A stretch of 64,000 nt of DNA from Geoalkalibacter halelectricus (lineage in GTDB: Bacteria > Desulfobacterota > Desulfuromonadia > Desulfuromonadales > Geoalkalibacteraceae), in contig NZ_CP092109.1 of the NCBI RefSeq assembly GCF_025263685.1, positions 3,101,001 to 3,165,000 on the forward strand. The letters are read 5' to 3'. A program made the position numbers and the translations under genes. Of the stretch, positions 1-10,620 are shown piece by piece. The notes beneath the pieces are model-generated. The model worked only from the letters and a program-made list of their open reading frames with translations. It ran no database searches and was not told the DNA's origin. How positions within the stretch are numbered: position 1 is the stretch's first letter; the number at the start of each line of letters is the position of its first letter.

Positions 1-44
1 CCAACCGCAACCGCGATTTTTTCGAGCCGCTCAGAAACGGGTGA
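1..44 (+). CDS. 3' end of an unidentified gene (partial)
   Basis: One frame is open from the window edge to a TGA at 42-44 and gives the C-terminus NRNRDFFEPLRNG. A GC-rich inverted repeat (CCGCC...GGCGG, about 50-73) follows, as expected after a gene end. Only 13 residues are visible, so the product cannot be named and the open frame could be chance. Confidence 0.3.
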   Translation, partial: NRNRDFFEPLRNG

Positions 45-243
45 GCCGCCCGCGGCGTCGGATGCGCGGCGGTTTGAAAAAAGTGACAAATGAGGTAATA
101 TATTCATAAGCGAGATACGCGCTTACTCACGACTCGCTCTTTCGCGCGTCGGATATCCCTCCTGGCCGGCGCGCATTTTTTTGCCGTAAATCCCCCCACT
201 CGAAACACAGCCGACAATCAAGCCGCAATAGCGGCGCGGGCGC

Positions 244-1731
244 TCAGAGGCCGTTTTGCTGCTGAGGGCTGATGATCACGTCGATGCGTCGGTTGGTGGC
301 GCGCCCCTCGGCGGTGGTGTTGAGGGCCAGGGGGCGCCGCGATCCGTAGCCGACCGCCAGGACGCGCTCGGGGGCGAGGGCGTCGTTGGCCACGAAAAAC
401 TGACGCACCGCCTCGGCGCGTTCCTGGGACAAGCGCGCGTTGATTTCGTCCGAACCGGTGCTGTCGGTGTGCCCCTCGATGGTCACGGCTGGTTCGCCGA
501 AGCGCTGTATGGCGCGGCGCACCTTGCCGAGCAGGGGATAATTGGCCGGCTCGATGATCGCCTGGCCGACGGGGAAGTGGATGCTGCGCAGGCGCAGCAC
601 GATATGGTTGCCCTGCTTGTAGACCTCGGCTTCATCGCTGGTGAAGGAAGCCTGCACCTCCTGAAAAAGCTGCTGCAGGCGCCGTTCCTGTTCGAGCTTT
701 TCCTTCGCCGCGCGCTGCTCCCAGATATAGAGTTCCTTGGCGGCTTGCTCCTCGCGGGTGCGATCTTCCAGGCTCACGATCTGGCGGCGCGCCGCCTCGA
801 TCTGAAAGCGCTGGGCTTCCTGGCCTTTCTGTAGGCTCTCGATGCCGGCGACCAGGGCCTTGGCCTGATCGGGGAAGGACAGGTCGCGCCAGTCCTGGTC
901 GCTGAGCTGACGCGCGGGCAGCCTTAGCAGCGCCTCGATCCACAGAGCGATTTGCTCGGAGTGCATGTCCCGGATGCTGCGGCTGGCGTAGGTGAGGTGC
1001 AACAAGCGGCGGCTTTCAAAATCCGCCCGTGCGGCCTTTTTCGCGATGGTTTCCCTGTCGTAGCGGTCGATGCTGATGGTGGTTTCGGCGTCGTCGAGGG
1101 CCTGCTCGGCGCGCGCCAGGCTCTCCGGCGCAAAGCTCGCCGCGCGTAGATCCCGCGCTTCCTTGAGCATCTCGCGCGCTTCGCTCAAGGCATTGTGCTT
1201 GATGGCGCGTAATTCCAGGGCGAGGAATTCCTCGGTCACCGCTGTGCTGCGGCGTAGCGCCCAGTCGATGCGCTCGTTTTCGACGGCGCGGGTGAGTTGC
1301 AGCAGGCGCGTTTCCACGGCCAGGTAATCTTCGCCGAAATTCACCGCATTGACCTTGCGCGCCAGCGTCCGGGCTTCCAGGGGCGCGGCCAGGATGGATC
1401 GGACCACCTTGGCGCGTTCGCTTCCGGTCTCAAGGTGCGCGCGACCGATGGCCACCCGGTTCAGGATCTCCGCCACCCCGGCGCCCCGGTCCAGGCCCTG
1501 ACGGGCGTTGTTCAGGGCCGTCGAGGCGGCGGCGAAGTTGTCGGGCGCCAGAATATGGAGTTCATTGAGGCGTGCGTTGACCAGATCGGCATCGAGCAGC
1601 TCGATCTGTTCGCTCGGGTTTTTGGTCAGGGCGAGGGGTTCGATGCGCGGCGGAGCCTTGCCGCAACCCGCCACCAGCAGCAGGCAAAGAAGAAGGCTCG
1701 TCGACAACCAACCCGATCGTGTAGGGCGCAT
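244..1731 (-). CDS. OmpA-family outer-membrane lipoprotein
   Basis: The 495-residue protein starts with a lipoprotein signal peptide; the lipobox LVAGC puts the lipidated Cys at residue 23. The middle is helical, and residues about 300-360 are rich in charged, coiled-coil-like sequence. The last 100 residues form an OmpA/Pal/MotB peptidoglycan-binding domain, with GHTDSTG and a NRRID-type ending. A GGGAG ribosome site lies 9 bases before the ATG. Established for the family: the C-terminal domain binds diaminopimelate in peptidoglycan while the lipid sits in the outer membrane. Inferred: it tethers envelope layers. It is divergent from clpS, so nothing in the context narrows the role. Confidence 0.85.
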   Translation of the reverse strand: MRPTRSGWLSTSLLLCLLLVAGCGKAPPRIEPLALTKNPSEQIELLDADLVNARLNELHILAPDNFAAASTALNNARQGLDRGAGVAEILNRVAIGRAHLETGSERAKVVRSILAAPLEARTLARKVNAVNFGEDYLAVETRLLQLTRAVENERIDWALRRSTAVTEEFLALELRAIKHNALSEAREMLKEARDLRAASFAPESLARAEQALDDAETTISIDRYDRETIAKKAARADFESRRLLHLTYASRSIRDMHSEQIALWIEALLRLPARQLSDQDWRDLSFPDQAKALVAGIESLQKGQEAQRFQIEAARRQIVSLEDRTREEQAAKELYIWEQRAAKEKLEQERRLQQLFQEVQASFTSDEAEVYKQGNHIVLRLRSIHFPVGQAIIEPANYPLLGKVRRAIQRFGEPAVTIEGHTDSTGSDEINARLSQERAEAVRQFFVANDALAPERVLAVGYGSRRPLALNTTAEGRATNRRIDVIISPQQQNGL

Positions 1732-1971
1732 GTATGGAATCTCCCGATTGAATCAATTGATGGGGGCGTTGCAAGTGCCCGCAGAATGGACCATACTTTA
1801 TTCCAGGGGACAAAAGCCTGTCAATTGTCGTCGCGGCCTTCGCATACCGGCAAGAGCCTTGGCGACGAAGAACAAACTATGCTAGATTTGTAGCCGTGCG
1901 CGGCTGGCCCAGGTTAATATTGCGCATATAAGAGTACGATAGAATTCGATAGTTTCGCAGGAGAAGCAACC

Positions 1972-2286
1972 GTGACCAGAAAGTCGACAGGGGGGCAGAC
2001 CGGAGTCGCCTCGCAGGTTCGCGCCAAGACGGCGCAACCGCCTCTGTTCAAGGTTTTAATGCACAACGACGACTATACCACCATGGAGTTTGTGGTGACG
2101 ATGCTGGAGACGGTCTTTCACAAATCTCCCGCGGAAGCCAATCGCATCATGCTCAACATTCATTATCGCGGTATCGGCGTGTGCGGCTACTATCCCTACG
2201 ACATCGCCGAAACCAAGGTGAGCAAGGTGCATGAACGCGCCCGGGAAGCAGGGCATCCGCTCAGATGCAGCATGGAAGAGAGCTGA
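1972..2286 (+). CDS. clpS: ATP-dependent Clp protease adaptor ClpS
   Basis: This 104-residue protein has the ClpS core: HNDDYTTMEFV near residues 27-37 and the helical stretch that docks on the ClpA N-domain. Family knowledge: ClpS binds destabilising N-terminal residues (Leu, Phe, Tyr, Trp) and hands such proteins to ClpAP. The GTG start is preceded by AGGAGA at 1959-1964. clpA begins 30 bases downstream and aat follows, so adaptor, unfoldase and the enzyme that makes the degrons are probably co-expressed. Confidence 0.96.
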   Translation: MTRKSTGGQTGVASQVRAKTAQPPLFKVLMHNDDYTTMEFVVTMLETVFHKSPAEANRIMLNIHYRGIGVCGYYPYDIAETKVSKVHERAREAGHPLRCSMEES

Positions 2287-2316
2287 GCGTCAACGCAGCA
2301 AATTATAGGTGCAGGC

Positions 2317-4545
<2,229 letters not shown>

Positions 4546-4556
4546 GAGCATTCGTT

Positions 4557-4597
4557 CACCCGGTGTGGGGATGCTCTCCCCATGCTGAACATACACC
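4557..4597 (-). repeat. GTTCAGC-type dispersed hairpin repeat, copy 1
   Basis: Read on the minus strand, the segment contains TGTTCAGCATGGGG, a short loop, then CCCCACACCGGGTGAA. The same beginning and end occur around the hairpin at 20173-20220, and looser relatives lie at 27125-27193 and 31769-31915. The inverted GGGG/CCCC arms would form a small hairpin. It lies in the clpA-aat gap. Confidence 0.55.
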
Positions 4598-4621
4598 CTT
4601 TTTTTTCGCCACAAAAAACCA

Positions 4622-4649
4622 AGGGGCCGGCTTTGCCCGGCCCCTGTTT
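4622..4649 (+). terminator. Terminator-like hairpin between clpA and aat
   Basis: AGGGGCCGG and CCGGCCCCT are perfectly paired around a six-base loop and are followed by GTTTC. The T-tract is weak and aat starts 20 bases later. I infer an attenuating terminator or an mRNA-stabilising 3' hairpin rather than a full stop. Confidence 0.5.
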
Positions 4650-4669
4650 CGTTCCCGCGGTCGTCCAAC

Positions 4670-5353
4670 GTGCCAGTCTATCAGCTCATTGCCGATCCCC
4701 TCTTTCCCCCCGTCGAGCTTGCCGAGGACGGTGGCCTGTTGGCCGTCGGCGGCGATCTGAGCCCGCGGCGCCTGCTGCTGGCCTATTCCATGGGGATTTT
4801 CCCCTGGTTCAACGCCGAAGATCCGATCCTGTGGTGGTCCCCCGATCCGCGCTTCATTCTGGAGCTTGATGATCTGCATGTCTCGCGCAGTTTGGCCAAG
4901 GTGTTGCGCCGCGGGTTGTTCAGCGTCACCTTCGACCAGGCCTTTGGTCAGGTCATCAGGGCCTGCGCCCAGGTGCGCGCCGCGACCGAGGGCACCTGGA
5001 TCACCCCCGCGATGCTGGCGAGCTATGAGCGCCTGCATGAAATGGGCTATGCCCATTCCGTCGAGGTCTGGCGTGATGGCGAACTTGTCGGTGGGCTCTA
5101 TGGCGTCTGCCTGGGCCGTTGTTTCTTCGGCGAATCCATGTTTCATCGCGCCGCCGATGCCTCCAAGGTCGCTCTGGTAGCTCTGGTCGAGCGGCTCAAG
5201 GCCCGCGATTTCGAATTGCTCGACTGTCAAATGCCCAGCGACCACCTGACCTCCCTCGGGGCACGCTCCATTCCCCGCGCGGAGTTCCTCAAACGCCTGC
5301 GGCGCGGCGGCGTCATGCCCTCGGTGCAGCCCCAGGCGGGGGATTTTCCCTGA
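4670..5353 (+). CDS. aat: Leucyl/phenylalanyl-tRNA-protein transferase
   Basis: This 227-residue protein has the Aat family layout: [21 protein letters not shown] at the start, GIFPWFN, and a C-terminal acetyltransferase-like (GNAT-fold) domain with GGLYGVCLG. The family moves Leu or Phe from tRNA to proteins with N-terminal Arg or Lys, creating the degron that ClpS reads. It has a GTG start. Its position after clpS-clpA completes the N-end-rule branch in one transcriptional unit. Confidence 0.96.
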   Translation: MPVYQLIADPLFPPVELAEDGGLLAVGGDLSPRRLLLAYSMGIFPWFNAEDPILWWSPDPRFILELDDLHVSRSLAKVLRRGLFSVTFDQAFGQVIRACAQVRAATEGTWITPAMLASYERLHEMGYAHSVEVWRDGELVGGLYGVCLGRCFFGESMFHRAADASKVALVALVERLKARDFELLDCQMPSDHLTSLGARSIPRAEFLKRLRRGGVMPSVQPQAGDFP

Positions 5354-5375
5354 TCCTGCCTCTGCGCTCGCGCGG

Positions 5376-6539
5376 CTACTGCTTCTCTTCCAAATCCAGC
5401 ATCTCTTGCAACTCCTGCGCGCGGCGCGGCCAATCCGCGGCCAGCCGCTCGCCGAGAAATTCCGCCAGCAGGCTGTCAAAGAGCTGCAGGCCGGCGGCGA
5501 GCACCTGCATGCGCTCGTAGAAGACGGCCTCAAGTTCACTCTTCTCGTCGGTGATGGCGTCTTTTTCCGGTTTGACGCCGGGTGCCTTGAAGGAGCGAAA
5601 CACGAACTGCTCGGCCTTGAGAGTGGTTTTCCAGGCGTCTTCGCCCTTTTCCAGGAAAATCGTGGCTTCGGCGATCTCCTTGCCGGATTCCACCGCCAGG
5701 CGCGCTTCGGCATAGTGATCCTGAGGGCCGGCGACGGTGATGCGCTGGGGACCGGCGGCCAGTTGCAGGCGCTGATCGAGGAAGGCGATGAAGGTTTCGC
5801 CCGCGACCGCCGGACCTTCGCGGCGCACCCGAAAGGTGCTGCGGCCGCTGACGGTGAGGGCCAGCAGCCAGCGCAGGAAATCGGCGCCCAGCCAGGTGTT
5901 TTCCTGGATCTGCTCGAGCACCGCGTCGGTGCCGGCCTTGTTCTCCCGGCTCAGGGCGTCGCGCAGCTCATCGGGAACCACCGCCTGGGCGCGGGCGAAG
6001 GGATGCAGGGCCACCAGGCGCAGGCCGTCGAAAGTTTGGCGGAACTGTGCTTCGAAAATCTCGGCAATTCTGCTGTTGGTGCCGGTAAAGGTCAGCAGGC
6101 CGCGCTCCAGATCCCAGACCGCATCGTAGAGGCTCGGAACCGGCAGCGCGCGGGCCAGCAGCATGCCCTTGACGCTCTCGCGCAGCTCCTCGCGCTTGTC
6201 CTTGGGCACCCGCTGCAAGCCGGGGTGAGCGGCGAGAAATTCCTCCTCGGCCCGCTCCAGGTGGCGGCGCAGCAAGGCGGCGGGCACGCGGCGCTGGTCA
6301 CGGCGCAAGGCGAAGGTCAGAAACGGCGGCCGGAAGAAATCGCGCCGATCGGCAAAGGTTGCGTCCTGGGCGTCATCAAGTCCGACCCAGCCCGTGGAGA
6401 CCTCCTCGTTGCTGTTGTCGATGGGAACAAAGGCGTTTTTGGCCAGCAGGGGGGCGGCCCATTCGCCGGGGTCGCCAGAGGGCAGCTCGCCGACGACCTG
6501 GTAGTGAAGAAAGCTGACGGTATTGGAAAGAATACCCAT
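5376..6539 (-). CDS. rdgC: RdgC-like recombination-associated protein
   Basis: Translation from ATG 6539 (MGILSN...) is supported by GGAGG seven bases upstream. A longer open frame to 6992 has no such site and overlaps the neighbouring gene. The 387-residue product shares the RdgC pattern: a WVGLDD-type N-terminal segment, a KDKREELRESVKGMLLARALP helix, a WDLERGLLTFTG strand and an N-acetyl-like C-terminal helical end. E. coli RdgC is about 300 residues, so this is a long form. RdgC rings bind duplex DNA and limit RecA loading. The call rests on pattern similarity, not on an alignment. Confidence 0.75.
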   Translation of the reverse strand: MGILSNTVSFLHYQVVGELPSGDPGEWAAPLLAKNAFVPIDNSNEEVSTGWVGLDDAQDATFADRRDFFRPPFLTFALRRDQRRVPAALLRRHLERAEEEFLAAHPGLQRVPKDKREELRESVKGMLLARALPVPSLYDAVWDLERGLLTFTGTNSRIAEIFEAQFRQTFDGLRLVALHPFARAQAVVPDELRDALSRENKAGTDAVLEQIQENTWLGADFLRWLLALTVSGRSTFRVRREGPAVAGETFIAFLDQRLQLAAGPQRITVAGPQDHYAEARLAVESGKEIAEATIFLEKGEDAWKTTLKAEQFVFRSFKAPGVKPEKDAITDEKSELEAVFYERMQVLAAGLQLFDSLLAEFLGERLAADWPRRAQELQEMLDLEEKQ

Positions 6540-6622
6540 GAAAAAACCTCCGCAGTGTTTGAATTGGGGGATAGGGAATACCGCGTTGGGGCGATAAAGG
6601 CAAGTTCCGTTGGACGGGCCGG

Positions 6623-7090
6623 CTAAGCCAGGCCCATCGCCTGCTGGGTCGCCCAGGCCAGAAAGACGTAGCGGCCGAACTTGCCCACCGCGACCAGCAC
6701 GAAGAAGGCCACCAGGGGATAGCGCAACACGCCGGCTACCACGCACAGGGGGTCGCCGATCACCGGCAGCCAGGAAAACAACAGCGCCGCGCCGCCATAG
6801 CGTTTCATCAGGGCCTGGGCCTGGTCGAGACGCGCCTTCTGGCGGGGCGGGTGAGGTCGGTTGCGCCACCAGCGCTGTCCGGCCCAGCCGATCAGATAAT
6901 TGGTGGCGCCGCCCAGGGTGTTGCCCAGGGTTGCGACCCAGACCACCGTGACGAGGGGATGGTGTTGCGTGATCAGCAGCACCACCAGCCACTCCGAGCC
7001 CAGGGGCAGCAGGGTGGCGGCCAGGAAAGCGGTCAGAAACAAGGCGATGAGCGCGTGCTCGGAAGCCGGCGCGGCGAGCAGGGTTTCCAT
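6623..7090 (-). CDS. YqaA/DedA-family (SNARE-associated) membrane protein
   Basis: The 155-residue protein is largely hydrophobic, with about four membrane segments. It carries the YqaA pattern: LLPLGSEWLVV near residue 30, GNTLGGATNYLIGW near residue 60, and a mid-protein amphipathic stretch with RYGG and SWLPVIGDPLCV. DedA relatives are thought to be membrane transporters or lipid scramblases; the substrate cannot be read here. It is on the same strand as rdgC, 83 bases upstream of it. Confidence 0.8.
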   Translation of the reverse strand: METLLAAPASEHALIALFLTAFLAATLLPLGSEWLVVLLITQHHPLVTVVWVATLGNTLGGATNYLIGWAGQRWWRNRPHPPRQKARLDQAQALMKRYGGAALLFSWLPVIGDPLCVVAGVLRYPLVAFFVLVAVGKFGRYVFLAWATQQAMGLA

Positions 7091-7118
7091 GCAGGAAGAT
7101 TCCGGACCTAAGGAGGAT

Positions 7119-7877
7119 TCAGAAGGGACGGCCGGAGGCCCAGCGTTGGTCGCGCACCCGGGCGTTGTGGGCCTTAAGCTCTTGGACCAGTTGATCGAGT
7201 TCGTTTTCCGAGATCAGGCCTTTTTCCACGAAATACCGGCCCAGGCGCTGGTGCCTGCTGCGTTGATAAAAGAGCAGAGTGCGAACCTGAAAGGGCGTCA
7301 GCAGCCCCAGTTCCACCGCCTTTTCACCAAAGAGCCGGGCGCCTGAATGGTGGTTGAGGATGCCGCGAACGGCCGCTTCGCTCAACCAGCCCCAGCGCTG
7401 CGCGGTTTCACCCAGGGCGGGACGCTGGCGCCGTTGCCAGACCAGGGCCTCGATGAGGGTGCGATAGGGGATGAGACCGCGGGCGTAGAGGAACAGGCCA
7501 ATCTGGTAGGGCCGTGAGAGCAGGGGCGCGGCGCCCTCCGCGGGTGGTCGGCGCGGCCCACGGGAAGGGTCTGGGGGGGGACGTTTGCTGCCTGCCGCCG
7601 AGCGCTGCGGCCAGTGACCGCGATCGCGGGTGCTGAGAAAGCCGCTGACCAGATCGTAGGCGCGCGCCACCGCCTGGAATTGCTCGGACTGGCGCTGCTG
7701 AATCTGGGGTTCGCCGGGAAAGCGGTCCGGGTGGGTTTCCTTGGCGCGCTTGCGAAATGCGGCCTTGGCCCCATCAGGCTGCAGGTAGAGCAGGAACCGC
7801 CGGTCCAGCCACACCTCGGCACCGAACAGAGTGCGGCAGGCCTTGAGAACCTCGGTTTCCTGAAAAAACGTGCTCAA
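7119..7877 (-). CDS. J-domain protein with C-terminal GspE-N-like repeats
   Basis: I chose the TTG at 7877 because GGGAG lies seven bases upstream; the frame remains open to 7961 without a ribosome site. The 252-residue product has a J domain at residues about 25-90 with the HPD signature (THPDRF) that stimulates DnaK ATPase. A low-complexity basic linker follows, then three or four repeats of about 40 residues (RLGRYFVEKGLIS, LFGEKAVELGLLT). These resemble the N-terminal repeats of type II secretion/pilus ATPases and recur in the CheX protein at 57375. The partner is unknown. Confidence 0.75.
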   Translation of the reverse strand: MSTFFQETEVLKACRTLFGAEVWLDRRFLLYLQPDGAKAAFRKRAKETHPDRFPGEPQIQQRQSEQFQAVARAYDLVSGFLSTRDRGHWPQRSAAGSKRPPPDPSRGPRRPPAEGAAPLLSRPYQIGLFLYARGLIPYRTLIEALVWQRRQRPALGETAQRWGWLSEAAVRGILNHHSGARLFGEKAVELGLLTPFQVRTLLFYQRSRHQRLGRYFVEKGLISENELDQLVQELKAHNARVRDQRWASGRPF

Positions 7878-7989
7878 ACGGATGCTCCCAGGGATGAATC
7901 GCCAGCGGGAATCGAGGTCCCGAGGCTCATCCCTTATACACCAAGGGCGCCGAAAGAACAAGGACCGGGCGGCTGTTCCGCGGGGCCGG

Positions 7990-8066
7990 CCCGGTCAAAG
8001 GATGCTGAGATGTTTTTGGTGCCGACAAGTCGTCGCCAAGGCGGGTCCGGTCGCAGCGGCCTAGCT
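7990..8066 (+). repeat. Decayed copy of the long-hairpin element at 36.1 kb
   Basis: GGTCAAAGGATGCTGAGAT, TTTTTGGTG and CGTCGCCAAGGCGGG line up with the left half of the element at 36107-36267 (GTCAAATAATTTTGAGAT, TTTTTGGTG, CGTCGCCAACGCAGG). Both contain GGCCTAGC. The outer inverted arms are largely lost here. Like the full copy, it abuts the stop codon of a PilZ gene. Confidence 0.55.
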
Positions 8067-8795
8067 CGCGGCGGCCTGCTGGGCGGCGCGTTCCTGCTCT
8101 TTGAGCACCTCGTCGACAAAGCGGATGATGCGTTCCTGGTCGGCCTTGCTGATGTGGGTAAATTGCATGCCCAGAGTGTTCCAGCCGGGTTTTTCGGCGG
8201 GCCGCACCCACACGACCTCCGCCAGGGCGCACACCGGGTGCGTCTCGGCGCTCAGCTCCAGAAGCAGCATGCAGAGCTCGGCGATCTCCGGAGTTTCGGG
8301 GCAGTCGAAGCGAATGCCGCCCCCGCTCAGATTGGCCGGGCGGTAGGCGAAGTTAGGGCGGCGTTCGCTATTTTCGGGCTGTTGCAGCACGGCGAGGTTC
8401 TTACGCCACTTGGCTTGCAGGGAGCGCAGATTGCCGCGCCCACGGGCATAGCGCAGTCCGATGGAGACCTCGATGCGTGGCAGGATGCGCCGCTGAAAGG
8501 CCTGCAAGGGGCTCGGGCAATGGACCTGGATGAGGCCCTTGGCGCCCAGCCGGGTGACCTCGCCGCGGGCGCGCACTCCCAGACCGAAGGACTGGGAGAC
8601 AAGTTCCAGGGGCATCCGCGGTTGGAAGGGAAATTCCTCGCCGGCCTGGGTCTGGTAGGGCAGGGACAATTCCAGTTGCTGATTGCCGCAGTTGACGACC
8701 TGGGCGGTCAGCGATTCGAGCCGGCTGTCCGGCGTCGGGGAATTCTGGGGATGGATCTGCACTTTCTGGCCGGGCTTGAAATACTTGTTGAGCAA
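8061..8795 (-). CDS. PilZ-domain protein (YcgR-like)
   Basis: A TTG start at 8795 is preceded by AGGAGG at a seven-base spacing. Upstream in-frame codons to 8921 are compositionally odd and lack a site. The 244-residue protein has an N-terminal YcgR-like beta domain (residues 1-110) and a C-terminal PilZ domain with an NLSGGGIRF strand near residue 165. PilZ domains bind c-di-GMP through an upstream RxxxR; the RRPNFAYRP segment occupies that position. It is probably a c-di-GMP effector for motility or surface behaviour, but the target is unknown. Confidence 0.8.
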   Translation of the reverse strand: MLNKYFKPGQKVQIHPQNSPTPDSRLESLTAQVVNCGNQQLELSLPYQTQAGEEFPFQPRMPLELVSQSFGLGVRARGEVTRLGAKGLIQVHCPSPLQAFQRRILPRIEVSIGLRYARGRGNLRSLQAKWRKNLAVLQQPENSERRPNFAYRPANLSGGGIRFDCPETPEIAELCMLLLELSAETHPVCALAEVVWVRPAEKPGWNTLGMQFTHISKADQERIIRFVDEVLKEQERAAQQAAAS

Positions 8796-9006
8796 CGCTG
8801 GTCCTCCTTGCCCTAGTTTTCGGTGCTGGGCGCTTGCATGCTGTCGCAAATTGTGTTCCAGCGCTGCGCCGCCACCGACGGAGGTGGCGCCGGCGCCACG
8901 CTGACGGGCGTGGAGCGCCATGCGCCGGGGCAGTTTCCGTCAGGGGGCGGCGAACATCCGTCAGGTGGCGGGGGCTGTGCCGTGAATTGTCAGGATTGAG
9001 CCTGGA

Positions 9007-9555
9007 TTACATGGCGTGGCAGGCCGCGCAGTCACCGGCGACGCCGAAGGCCGCGGCGCCGTCATGGCAGGCCCCGCAGGACAACCCTTGCTCCATTTGC
9101 TCCATGCTGACGCGCGGGTTGTCGCCGCCGGCACGATACAGGCCGGGATGGCAATCGCCGCAGCCGAACATCGACAGGTGGACCTGGTGGCTGAAAACCA
9201 CATCCCCGATATCGGGCACCGCGAATGCGACCTCGCGGGTCGGGTGGCAGCGGTAACAGTTGCTGGTGACGGTGAAGGCGCGGCGGCTGTTGTGACAGGC
9301 CCCGCAGCTTTGGCCCGCGGCCATCTCCTTCATGGTGACGCGGGGGTTTTCGGCGCTGCGAATGTTATAGAGCTGGTTGTGGCACTGCTTGCAGTTGTTG
9401 CCGAGTTTTTCCAGGTGGCGGTAATGGCTGAAGTGGACCGGCCCGGTGGCGTCCACCTCGATGGTGGCGATATCGGGAATCCGCCCGGCCTCGGGCGGAA
9501 CGGGAAACGCCGGCAGCAGCAACAGCAGTGGCAGGATAAGGCGGCTTGGGCGCAT
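9007..9555 (-). CDS. Periplasmic hexaheme c-type cytochrome (duplicated triheme module)
   Basis: This 182-residue secreted protein has a hydrophobic signal peptide ending near residue 23. Six CXXCH heme sites are visible: CKQCH, CGACH, CYRCH, CGDCH, CGACH and CAACH. Two halves repeat the same plan: FSHxxHL, CxxCH, LY, NPRVxMxxM, SCGACH, AF.V and CxxCH. The FSHxxHL histidines are candidate axial ligands. I infer fusion of two c7-like triheme units. Its likely role is periplasmic electron transfer, as for PpcA-type cytochromes of metal reducers; the redox partner is not identifiable. Confidence 0.9.
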   Translation of the reverse strand: MRPSRLILPLLLLLPAFPVPPEAGRIPDIATIEVDATGPVHFSHYRHLEKLGNNCKQCHNQLYNIRSAENPRVTMKEMAAGQSCGACHNSRRAFTVTSNCYRCHPTREVAFAVPDIGDVVFSHQVHLSMFGCGDCHPGLYRAGGDNPRVSMEQMEQGLSCGACHDGAAAFGVAGDCAACHAM

Positions 9556-9588
9556 GAGAACTCCGGAGGTAAGATGGTGCTAATCTTA

Positions 9589-10512
9589 TCAGGGATGCCC
9601 TGTGTTTGCCAAGGGGGTGTCGCGATCCAGGGAGTTCATGGCCAGCCGGCCGCTGAGATCGTCGATGAACTGACGGGCCACGCGGCCCGAGCGGGCGCCA
9701 CGCAGCAGGGCCCACTGCAAGGCTTCGCGCTCGAGGTCGTGCTGGTCCAGTTCGAGTTGCCGACGCGCGGCCAGATGGCGCACGATGGCAAGGTAGAGAT
9801 CCTGGTTGACCGGATAAAAGCCCAGGGTGATGCCGAAGCGGTCCGAGAGGGAGAGCTTCTCCGAAATCGCTTCCTCGGGGTGGATTTCCGCCTGCTCACC
9901 GCGCTCGGCAAATCGCTCGGGCATCAGGTGGCGGCGGTTGGCGGTGGCGTAAATGAGCACATTGGGCGGCGGAGCTTCAATGCCGCCCTGCAGCAGCGTC
10001 TTGAGCTCCCGGTGGCCGCTTTCGGCTTCGTCGAAGGAGAGATCGTCACAGAACAGAATGAAGCGAAAGGGCTGCGCGCGCAGGGCGCGGGTGATGACCG
10101 GCAGGTGGAACAGATCATCCCTGTGCAGTTCGACCAGGCGCAATCCCAGGGGGGCGAACTCGCGCAGCAGGCATTTGACCGCCGAGGATTTTCCCGTGCC
10201 GCGTTCGCCCCACAACAGCACGTTGTTGGCGGGGAAGCCGGCGACGAACTGCCGGGTGTTCTGGTGAAGGCGCGCGAGAATCTCATCGATACCGAGCAGT
10301 TCGTCGCGCTCGGGCAGATCCGGATAGCTCACGGCCTCCAGCAATCCCTCGTGACTCCAGCGAAAAGCGATGTGGTCACGAAAAAGCAGGGGATCGACAT
10401 CGACTTCGTCGGCCAGCTTGCGGCTGAGGAACTCGTCGGAAAGATCGAGCAGACGCTCGATTTTTTCCACCAGGTAGGCCCAATCGATATTGACGGGCGG
10501 ATAGTTCATCAT
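9589..10512 (-). CDS. DUF815-family ATP-binding protein
   Basis: The 307-residue protein has a Walker A GERGTGKS near residue 115, a Walker B-like FILFCDDLSF near 165 and an ATANRRHL sensor segment near 205. This is the arrangement of DUF815 P-loop ATPases, a AAA-related family of unknown role. AAGGAG lies upstream of tandem ATG codons. It is the first gene of a minus-strand pair with the cytochrome gene 33 bases on, probably without functional linkage. Confidence 0.85.
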   Translation of the reverse strand: MMNYPPVNIDWAYLVEKIERLLDLSDEFLSRKLADEVDVDPLLFRDHIAFRWSHEGLLEAVSYPDLPERDELLGIDEILARLHQNTRQFVAGFPANNVLLWGERGTGKSSAVKCLLREFAPLGLRLVELHRDDLFHLPVITRALRAQPFRFILFCDDLSFDEAESGHRELKTLLQGGIEAPPPNVLIYATANRRHLMPERFAERGEQAEIHPEEAISEKLSLSDRFGITLGFYPVNQDLYLAIVRHLAARRQLELDQHDLEREALQWALLRGARSGRVARQFIDDLSGRLAMNSLDRDTPLANTGHP

Positions 10513-10620
10513 GGATAAAAAGCTCCTTGCGGTAAGAGTGTCTGCAATTTACAGCATAGTTGTGCCTGTGGTAAAGTCCGCGTCTTCGATCCGGCGCCGC
10601 TGCCGGACGGGCCGACCGAG

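Noticed and set aside
5376-6992. RdgC-like start at the far upstream codon
   Set aside because: The extension overlaps the YqaA-like gene and lacks a ribosome site; ATG 6539 has GGAGG.
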